19,854 bases of DNA from positions 1 to 19,854 of the forward strand of contig JAEDOO010000022.1 of assembly GCA_016301965.1 (NCBI GenBank), read 5' to 3'. A program made the translations under genes and the position numbers. Positions 8,033 to 14,039 of the stretch are shown one piece after another (the stretch's first letter is position 1; the number at the start of each line of letters is the position of its first letter). The notes under the pieces are model-generated. The model worked only from the letters and a program-made list of their open reading frames with translations. It made no database searches and had not been told where the DNA came from. This stretch comes from Lachnospiraceae bacterium (GTDB lineage: Bacteria > Bacillota > Clostridia > Lachnospirales > Lachnospiraceae).

Positions 8033-8224
8033 GGAGCGTCATCGGCCGGTTCTCAGCACATAAATATATATGGTTCTGAAAAACCCTCCGAAAACGCCGG
8101 CACTTAGCGAGAGCAAGCCAAAGGCGCAGTCTCGAGCTTAGTACCGCTGCGTTAGAGGTGGAGCGAGAGCGGGTTTTTCAGAACCATATATATTTATGTG
8201 CTGAGAACCGGCCGATGACGCTCC
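8033..8224. repeat. 192-bp element with perfect 54-bp inverted arms
   Basis: Bases 8033-8086 and 8171-8224 are exact reverse complements over 54 bp, around an 84-bp centre (8087-8170). The arms include GGTTCTCAGCACATAAATA and end in GGGTTTTTCAGAACC. The centre has its own partial pairing (GGCACTTAGC with GCTTAGTACC), a 9-bp direct repeat AGCGAGAGC (8106-8114, 8162-8170), and no open reading frame. Perfect arms suggest recent insertion or active maintenance, as in a MITE-like or REPIN-like element. Because the right arm ends 18 bp from the AGCS stop, it could also serve as that gene's terminator. No transposase is in the window. Confidence 0.9.
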
Positions 8225-8242
8225 GTCACCCTCTCAACACAA

Positions 8243-9610
8243 TCACTTCTTCTTTGGCAGCGCCTTAATCACCAGTGCCGTCAAAGCAAACAATGCGATC
8301 ACGTTCGGCAGAACCATCAGCTGATTAAACATATCCGACAGTTCCCACACCAGATCACTGGATGTTAATGTACCCAGGAAAATAAATATCAGCGCAATAA
8401 TCGTATACACAACATTGCTCTTCTTTCCGAACAAGTAGGTCATATTGATCTTACCAAACAGATTCCAGCTGAGAATCGTGGAAAAAGCAAAGAAGAACAG
8501 ACATACCGCTACAAACACAGCACCAAAGCCTTCGCCAAAAACAGTACCAAAAGCTGTCTGGGCCAGATTAGCCTTTCCGATAGCCTCCGGAATGGTTCCG
8601 TTTGCCAGCATGCCATCACTTGTATACATGGTGGAAATAATAACCAGCGCATTCAACGTAAGAACCACAAAAGTATCAATAAACACACCAATCATGGCAA
8701 CTACACCCTGATCGTGGGGCTTTTCCACCTGCGCCAACGCATGGGCATGCGGTGTGGAACCCATACCGGCTTCATTGGAGAACAGACCTCTCTTGGCGCC
8801 CTGGCTGACAGCTGTTTTTAACGCATAGCCGATACCACCGCCGATGATGGCATTGGGCTGGAAGGCGTAGCGGAAAATCATGGCAAAAGTTGCCGGAATA
8901 TATTTGATACGAAGGATCAGCACAATCAGACTTCCCAGCAAAAATGCTGCTGCCATGACCGGAACGATCTTTTCGGTGACGGAAGCCAGACGTTTCACTC
9001 CACCCAGGAAAATAATACCGCAGATGATCACCAGGATCACACCAATCACCCAGGTAGGAATACCAAAAGCTGTGCTGCAGGTAGCCGCAATAGAATTGGA
9101 CTGAACCATACATCCAAAGAAGCCCAGCGCCAGAATAATCGCTACGGCAAAGAATCCGGCCAGGAATTTACCGAAAGCACCTTTAAAAGCTGTTGTGATA
9201 TAGTACACAGGACCACCGGCAATGCTGCCGTCTTCCTCTTTTTTACGTGTGGTCTGGGCCAGCACAGCCTCGGCATAGATCGTAGCCATACCAAAGAAAG
9301 CGATCACCCACATCCAGAAAATAGCACCGGGACCACCGGTAAGAATAGCACCGCTGGCACCGATGATATTTCCGGTACCGACCTGTGCCGCAATGGCTGT
9401 GGCCAGGGCCTGGAAGGAACTCATACCGGTCTCATGCTTTTTACCAAACAAAGTCAGCTCTCCAAAGGTCTTTCTCAGGCCTTCGCCAAAGCAGCGAACC
9501 TGCACAAATCTTGTTTTGATGGAATACCACAGACCAACAGCCACCAGCAAAAACACCAGAATGTAATCTGAAAGGTAAGCATTGATCGTCTGTACGATGG
9601 ACAGTAACAT
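8243..9610 (-). CDS. Sodium:alanine/glycine symporter (AGCS family)
   Basis: This 455-residue membrane protein imports alanine or glycine with sodium. It has about 11 helices and the family signature GGPGAIFWMWVIAFFGMATI near residue 90. Further family blocks are GNIIGASGAI and the NEAGMGSTPHAHA stretch. The length is standard. The ATG at 9608-9610 follows AAAGGAGG on the minus strand. A glycine riboswitch and an intrinsic terminator lie 80-260 bp upstream, which makes glycine the most likely physiological substrate. The gene forms its own transcription unit, converges with the distant GntR/ABC operon, and runs into the 54-bp inverted repeat 18 bp past its stop. Confidence 0.95.
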   Translation of the reverse strand: MLLSIVQTINAYLSDYILVFLLVAVGLWYSIKTRFVQVRCFGEGLRKTFGELTLFGKKHETGMSSFQALATAIAAQVGTGNIIGASGAILTGGPGAIFWMWVIAFFGMATIYAEAVLAQTTRKKEEDGSIAGGPVYYITTAFKGAFGKFLAGFFAVAIILALGFFGCMVQSNSIAATCSTAFGIPTWVIGVILVIICGIIFLGGVKRLASVTEKIVPVMAAAFLLGSLIVLILRIKYIPATFAMIFRYAFQPNAIIGGGIGYALKTAVSQGAKRGLFSNEAGMGSTPHAHALAQVEKPHDQGVVAMIGVFIDTFVVLTLNALVIISTMYTSDGMLANGTIPEAIGKANLAQTAFGTVFGEGFGAVFVAVCLFFFAFSTILSWNLFGKINMTYLFGKKSNVVYTIIALIFIFLGTLTSSDLVWELSDMFNQLMVLPNVIALFALTALVIKALPKKK

Positions 9611-9689
9611 ACTCTTTCCTCCTTTGTTGTCCTACTTCAGAGAATAATGCCAAACACGATCCACTGGATCATTTCTTGATATCCTTGGC

Positions 9690-9721
9690 AAAAAAATGGA
9701 GCCACTGAATATCAGTGGCTC
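9690..9721 (-). terminator. Intrinsic terminator in the riboswitch expression platform
   Basis: Read on the minus strand, GAGCCACTGA pairs perfectly with TCAGTGGCTC around a three-base loop, followed by CA and seven T. It lies between the glycine aptamer and the AGCS gene, so transcription can stop before the gene. An additional weak stem, TCTATC with GATAGA (about 9741-9762), lies between the two and may take part in switching. Confidence 0.9.
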
Positions 9722-9764
9722 AAAAACTGCGGCATTTTATTTCTATCGAGATATGTTGATAGAT

Positions 9765-9870
9765 ACAACCAGCCCTGTTCTTTTGCCTGAGAGATTCAGT
9801 GCGTCTTTGCACTTTACACCGTCGGCACCCAATTTAATGGGATTCTCCAAAGCGCCCTCCACAACCGGTT
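9765..9870 (-). promoter_or_regulatory. Glycine riboswitch (single aptamer)
   Basis: The minus strand carries the conserved glycine-aptamer core: GCGCTTTGGAGAATCCC, a small stem CCCATTAAATTGGG, the junction GTGCCGACGG, a second stem GTGCAAAGACGCAC, and the hallmark 3' segment ATCTCTCAGGCAAAAG followed by AACAG. Glycine riboswitches are known upstream of gcv genes and of sodium:alanine symporters, as here. I see only one full aptamer; no second CTCTCAGGCAAA copy is present, so it is the singlet type. Together with the terminator downstream it controls the AGCS gene at the level of transcription. For transporters, shutting off uptake when glycine is plentiful is the expected logic, but the direction is inferred. 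Confidence 0.93.
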
Positions 9871-10000
9871 TCCGAAAAGATTCTGGCTGCTTCAACGGGA
9901 TATGTTTTATATCATTTTTACATGAGTTATACTACCGCACTATCGATCAAAAGTAAAACAAGGAATTCTAGGTTTGATGATAACAAACTCTTATCACAAT

Positions 10001-10025
10001 ATAGGGGACGGGAACCGTCCCCTAT
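10001..10025. repeat. GGGGACGG palindrome (REP-like)
   Basis: ATAGGGGACGG and CCGTCCCCTAT pair perfectly over 11 bp around GAA. It lies 16 bp past the lysR stop. There is no T-run after it on the minus strand, so it is more like the GGGGAC-type repetitive palindromes of Clostridia than a standard terminator. It shares the GGAACC-GTCCCC core with the element at 16726. Confidence 0.7.
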
Positions 10026-10040
10026 GGTTCACTTATCCAC

Positions 10041-10928
10041 TTACTTTCCGGCACAATTCTCCTCCACCCACCGACGGGTATACTCAATAAATTTGAGACA
10101 TGCCCGGGAACAGTTATTGAGAGAAGCTGTACCGATACTGATGGTGCGCCGCTGCGGTTCATCAAATTCCATACAGCGCAGTTCATAGGGAATATTCTGC
10201 AAAAGAAGCTCCGGGAAAATACAGTATCCCAGTCCTTTACTGACCATGGCCATGGCGGCATAGTCATTATCCATGCAGAAAGCCGTTTGCGGAGTGACTC
10301 CTCTGCTGCCGAAAATTTCCTGAATTCCTGTATGATTATCATATTTCATGCTGATATACGGATACTGATCCAGCTGACCCATAGGAAAATGTTCCAGATG
10401 CGCCAGCGGATGATCCGGCGCAACAATGGCCAGCAGGCTCTCCTCCATCAAAGGAAATACATCCAGATCCGCATTGACCCTGGTCAGGAAAAATCCACAG
10501 TCCACTTCTCCGCCAAGCACCATCTGCTCTGCCCGTACACTGTCCTCCTCTGTAATCAGCTCCACCCTGATACCCGGATAATCATCATGAAACTGGCGCA
10601 CAATACCCGGAATCCAGTGAATCGAAATACTGTCAAAGATCTGCACCCGCACCAATCCCTTTTCCAAACCATACAACTCATTGACCGTCTGCTGAAATTG
10701 ACGCTCCCAGGCATCTAACTGCTGCATATGGGAAAGCAGCGCCTCCCCTTCCCGGCTCAGCCGCACACCGCTGCGGTCACGGATAAACAGTGTCAGCCCC
10801 GTGGCCTCTTCCATCGCGCTGACTATATAGCTGATACCCGCCTGAGTATAATCCAGTAACTCTGCTGCTTTTCGAAAGCTTCCAGTCTGAGCTACAGTCA
10901 GAAATACCTTTGCGTTTATTTTATCCAT
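10041..10928 (-). CDS. LysR-family transcriptional regulator
   Basis: This 295-residue protein has an N-terminal winged helix-turn-helix (FLTVAQTGSFRKAAELLDYT, then SYIVSAMEEATG and LSREGEALL) and a C-terminal periplasmic-binding-protein-like effector domain from about residue 85. The length is typical. I prefer the ATG at 10928, which follows AAGGGGA on the minus strand and gives the standard family N-terminus (MDKINAKVFL); an upstream in-frame ATG at 10952 lacks a ribosome binding site. It lies 32 bp downstream of the tetR gene on the same strand and may be co-transcribed with it. No divergent target gene, the usual LysR arrangement, is present, so its regulon is unknown. Confidence 0.92.
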   Translation of the reverse strand: MDKINAKVFLTVAQTGSFRKAAELLDYTQAGISYIVSAMEEATGLTLFIRDRSGVRLSREGEALLSHMQQLDAWERQFQQTVNELYGLEKGLVRVQIFDSISIHWIPGIVRQFHDDYPGIRVELITEEDSVRAEQMVLGGEVDCGFFLTRVNADLDVFPLMEESLLAIVAPDHPLAHLEHFPMGQLDQYPYISMKYDNHTGIQEIFGSRGVTPQTAFCMDNDYAAMAMVSKGLGYCIFPELLLQNIPYELRCMEFDEPQRRTISIGTASLNNCSRACLKFIEYTRRWVEENCAGK

Positions 10929-10960
10929 CGTATATCCCCTTGACTCTCCCATTTTTGTTT

Positions 10961-11566
10961 CTATGTTTCCCTGTACTGTCTCATAATTCCCTTGACAGTC
11001 TCATAAAGATGTGGCTTTAATTCCTCCAGCGTTACCGGCTGCTGATACAAAATCACATTATAGCTGGCGCCGCTGATCATTTCCAGTATCAGATACATCA
11101 TCATTTCCGGTGTCTTGTAGGTATGCTCTGCCTTCGCCATCAGCTCCTCATAGATCGTATAGATTGCAGGCTCCTCATCCCCCGGAGTGAAATACAGGGA
11201 ATCCTTAAAAAATCCCCAGCTAAGATGCTTAGACAACAGCTTGACCAGATCGTGATTGACCGCAAACTGATCCAGAATGCGATCGATCATAAACAGCATC
11301 TGCATCTCAAAATCAGAAATCTCCGGATGCTCCAGAAGTTCATGATACGCCGCCAGAAACACCTGATGCGCCTTATGTCCGATCAGATGATTGCGGATAT
11401 CGTATTTATCCTTAAAATAAAGGTAAAAAGTGCCCTTCGCCACACCGGCCTGGTTGACGATATCAGAAATCGAAGTCTTATTAAATCCATGATCGATAAA
11501 CAGCGAAAACGCAGATTCCAGCAGAGAATCCCTCTTTTGCTGTTTTTTGTTTTCCACTTTTCCCAT
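10961..11566 (-). CDS. TetR/AcrR-family repressor, probable regulator of the divergent MMPL exporter
   Basis: This 201-residue protein has the TetR helix-turn-helix in its first 60 residues (FIDHGFNKTSISDIVNQAG, then VAKGTFYLYFKDKYDI) and an all-helical ligand and dimerisation domain after it. The start at 11566 follows GAGGAG and gives a normal length; an extended reading to 11701 would add 45 non-conserved residues. It is divergent from the MMPL transporter, and three operator-like palindromes lie in the gap. The same arrangement, a TetR regulator divergent from an RND/MMPL exporter, is known for FarR/FarE of Staphylococcus aureus, which handles antimicrobial fatty acids. A fatty-acid or other amphipathic inducer is therefore a reasonable guess, but it is inference. 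Confidence 0.92.
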   Translation of the reverse strand: MGKVENKKQQKRDSLLESAFSLFIDHGFNKTSISDIVNQAGVAKGTFYLYFKDKYDIRNHLIGHKAHQVFLAAYHELLEHPEISDFEMQMLFMIDRILDQFAVNHDLVKLLSKHLSWGFFKDSLYFTPGDEEPAIYTIYEELMAKAEHTYKTPEMMMYLILEMISGASYNVILYQQPVTLEELKPHLYETVKGIMRQYRET

Positions 11567-11605
11567 GTTCGTCTCCTCTCTGCCACATTTTGCAGGGTTG
11601 TGTCT

Positions 11606-11635
11606 ATTATAAGAAGATATTTTCCCAAAAATCAA
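11606..11635 (-). promoter_or_regulatory. Candidate promoter of the tetR gene
   Basis: On the minus strand TTGATT (11630-11635) and TATAAT (11606-11611) are 18 bp apart, 40-70 bp upstream of the tetR start. The nearest operator-like palindrome (11688) lies about 50 bp further upstream, so repression of this promoter would be weaker than of the exporter's. Confidence 0.6.
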
Positions 11636-11687
11636 CCCCAAAGGATCATACTTTTCCAAAACCGTCATAATGAATAAATACGCAAAA

Positions 11688-11767
11688 TGACTTATGGTCA
11701 TTTTTGTTGGATTTTTTTATTGACTATTGGTCATTTTTAAGTTATAACATTTTATGACCGATGGTCA
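11688..11767. promoter_or_regulatory. Three operator-like palindromes, TGAC(C/T)-N3-GGTCA, probable TetR sites
   Basis: TGACTTATGGTCA (11688-11700), TGACTATTGGTCA (11721-11733) and TGACCGATGGTCA (11755-11767) are near-identical imperfect palindromes. Their starts are 33 and 34 bp apart, about three helical turns, so all lie on roughly one face of the DNA. The second overlaps the -35 of the exporter promoter, and the third lies at the predicted transcription start. Confidence 0.85.
11720..11748 (+). promoter_or_regulatory. Promoter of the MMPL exporter gene
   Basis: TTGACT (11720-11725) and TATAAC (11743-11748) are separated by 17 bp, one mismatch each from consensus. The expected start near 11755 coincides with the third operator-like palindrome. 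Confidence 0.8.
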
Positions 11768-11800
11768 TTAATTTATCATCATAAAAAAGGAGAGATCCAA

Positions 11801-13897
11801 ATGGAAAAGCTAGGCAGAAAAATAGTCAAATACCGCATTCCGATTTTTATCATCAGTCTTCTGCTGCTGATTCCGGCATCCATCGGATATCTGAACACCC
11901 GCGTGAATTACGATATCCTCTCCTATCTGCCGGGAGAAATCGAGACAATGAAAGGCCAGGATATTCTGGTCGATGAATTCGGAACAGGTGCTTACTCCAT
12001 GTTCATCTGCGAAGGCATGGAAAATAAGGACGTAGCTGCGCTGAAGAAAAAGATTGAAAACGTTGACCACGTAGCCAAAGTAGTATGGTACGACAGTGTT
12101 GCCGACATTCGTCTTCCTATGGAAATGCTGCCGGATAAGCTCCGGAGTGCCTTTAACGCAGACGATTCCACACTGATGTTCATTATTTTTGATACCACAA
12201 CTTCCGCGGATGAGACCATGCAGGCCATCAAAGATATCCGCGGGCTGGCCGGCAAACAGTGCTTTTTAAGCAGTATGTCCGCCATCGTCACCGATACAAA
12301 GGATCTGGCAGAACAGGAAGTTATTATCTACGTCATTATCGCCGTGCTGCTTCTGGCCATCGTTCTGGCTCTGACAATGGAATCCTTCCTGATCCCCGTG
12401 TTGTTTCTTGCAAGCATCGGCATGGCCATTCTCTACAACTTGGGAAGCAATGTTCTCACCGGAGAAATATCCTATTTGACCAAAGCACTGTGTGCGGTCC
12501 TGCAGCTGGGCGTGACCATGGATTACTCCATTTTCCTGTGGCACAGTTACCAGGAACAACTGAAAGCTTTGCCGGATGATCACCACGAAGCCATGGCAAA
12601 AGCCATTGCTGCTACCATCAAATCTGTGGTCGGCAGCTCCATCACCACTATCGCCGGCTTCCTGGCTCTTTGCTTTATGAGCTTTACCCTCGGTCTTGAC
12701 CTGGGCATCGTTATGATGAAAGGTGTTGTCTTTGGCGTGATCTGCTGCGTTACGGTTCTGCCGTCCATGATCATGATCTTTGATAAAGCGCTGGAAAAGA
12801 CGAAACACCGTCAGCTGATTCCCAATCTGCCGGGACTGTCAAAATTTATCGTCAAGCACCATACACTGTTTGCCATCCTGTTTGTAGTACTGTTTATTCC
12901 CTTTGCCTGGTTTCAGGCCCACACAAACGTCTACTACAACCTGGATTCCAGCCTGCCAAAGGATCTGCCCAGTATTCAGGCCAATGCTAAACTGCAGGAG
13001 GAATACGATATGGGTGCGGCCCATATGATTCTTCTGGATAAAGATCTGGATGAAAAGCAGAAATACCACATGATTGATGAAATGGAAAACGTGAACGGTG
13101 TCAAAAACATTCTGGGACTGGAAAGCCTGATCGGCCCCGGTCTTCCCCAGAGCATGATTCCTGACGACCTCAAAGAGATCCTGGAAAGCGACAAATATGA
13201 GCTGATGCTGGTCATGAACGAATATGCTGTAGCTTCCGATGAAGTCAACCAGGAGATCAACGAACTGAAGACGATCCTGAAAAAATACGATCCCAACGGT
13301 ATGCTGGTAGGCGAAGCCCCCTGTACCAAGGATCTGATCGAGATCACCGATCACGATTTCAAAGTTGTCAGCACCGTATCCATTCTGGCTGTGTTCTTTA
13401 TTATTTTGCTGGTATTTAAATCCATATCCCTGCCGGTCATTCTGGTCATGGTCATCGAAGGCGCCATCTTCATCAATATGGGTATCCCCTATCTGACAGG
13501 ATCAGTGCTTCCCTTCATCGCCTCCATCGTCATCGGTACGATCCAGCTGGGATCCACCGTAGATTATGCGATCCTGATGACCAGCCGTTATGAAAAAGAA
13601 CGGGGAGCAGGAAAGAGCAAAGCAGAAGCCATTTCCATTGCTCACAGCACCAGCATGCGTTCTATCATAATATCCGCCATCGGCTTTTTCGCTGCTACCT
13701 TTGGCGTAGGCATGTACTCGCAGATCGATATGATCAGTGCCCTGTGCCGTCTGATGGCCAGAGGCGCCCTGATCAGCATGTGCTGCGTGCTTCTATTCAT
13801 GCCGGCCATGTACTGGGTATTTGATGGACTGATCTGCAAGACGAGCAGGAATTTTCGACAGCATACCAAAACATCCAGTTCATCTGTTGATGCATAA
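11801..13897 (+). CDS. MMPL/RND-family transporter
   Basis: This 698-residue membrane protein has the internally duplicated RND layout: helix 1, a large extracytoplasmic domain (about residues 35-165), helices 2-6, then a second such set with its loop at about 385-510. The proton-relay Asp-Tyr pairs of the MmpL family are present in both halves: GVTMDYSIFLWH (Asp241-Tyr242) and GSTVDYAILM (Asp588-Tyr589). The length matches the compact Gram-positive type rather than the larger mycobacterial MmpL proteins. An AAAAGGAGAG site precedes the ATG. Proteins of this family export lipids, fatty acids or amphipathic compounds. It diverges from the tetR gene and is followed by a YhgE/Pip-like secreted protein, which suggests an envelope export unit. 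The substrate is unknown. Confidence 0.93.
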   Translation: MEKLGRKIVKYRIPIFIISLLLLIPASIGYLNTRVNYDILSYLPGEIETMKGQDILVDEFGTGAYSMFICEGMENKDVAALKKKIENVDHVAKVVWYDSVADIRLPMEMLPDKLRSAFNADDSTLMFIIFDTTTSADETMQAIKDIRGLAGKQCFLSSMSAIVTDTKDLAEQEVIIYVIIAVLLLAIVLALTMESFLIPVLFLASIGMAILYNLGSNVLTGEISYLTKALCAVLQLGVTMDYSIFLWHSYQEQLKALPDDHHEAMAKAIAATIKSVVGSSITTIAGFLALCFMSFTLGLDLGIVMMKGVVFGVICCVTVLPSMIMIFDKALEKTKHRQLIPNLPGLSKFIVKHHTLFAILFVVLFIPFAWFQAHTNVYYNLDSSLPKDLPSIQANAKLQEEYDMGAAHMILLDKDLDEKQKYHMIDEMENVNGVKNILGLESLIGPGLPQSMIPDDLKEILESDKYELMLVMNEYAVASDEVNQEINELKTILKKYDPNGMLVGEAPCTKDLIEITDHDFKVVSTVSILAVFFIILLVFKSISLPVILVMVIEGAIFINMGIPYLTGSVLPFIASIVIGTIQLGSTVDYAILMTSRYEKERGAGKSKAEAISIAHSTSMRSIIISAIGFFAATFGVGMYSQIDMISALCRLMARGALISMCCVLLFMPAMYWVFDGLICKTSRNFRQHTKTSSSSVDA

Positions 13898-13961
13898 ACA
13901 TATCCATCATTTATATGCAACTTTTGAAAAATACTGATGCAAAAGCATAGCCACCAAACCT

Positions 13962-13991
13962 GACTTATCCAAAAACATAAGTCCGTTTTTT
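13962..13991 (+). terminator. Intrinsic terminator or attenuator between the MMPL and YhgE-like genes
   Basis: GACTTAT (13962-13968) pairs with ATAAGTC (13977-13983) across an 8-base loop, followed by CG and six T. The 7-bp stem is modest, so readthrough into the next gene is likely and could set a lower dose of the second protein. I see no convincing separate promoter in the 50 bp after it. Confidence 0.7.
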
Positions 13992-14039
13992 ACAGATTAG
14001 TAAAGTAATATCTCAAAATTAACAGGAGGTAATAACATC

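Noticed and set aside
10001..10025. Standard intrinsic terminator of lysR
   Set aside because: The hairpin is strong but is followed by ATTGTG rather than a T-run on the minus strand; I list it as a REP-like palindrome instead, while some termination remains possible.
12266..12808. 180-codon antisense frame inside the MMPL gene
   Set aside because: It is a shadow of the transporter's coding frame, with no start signal and biased His/Gln/Asp composition typical of such shadows.
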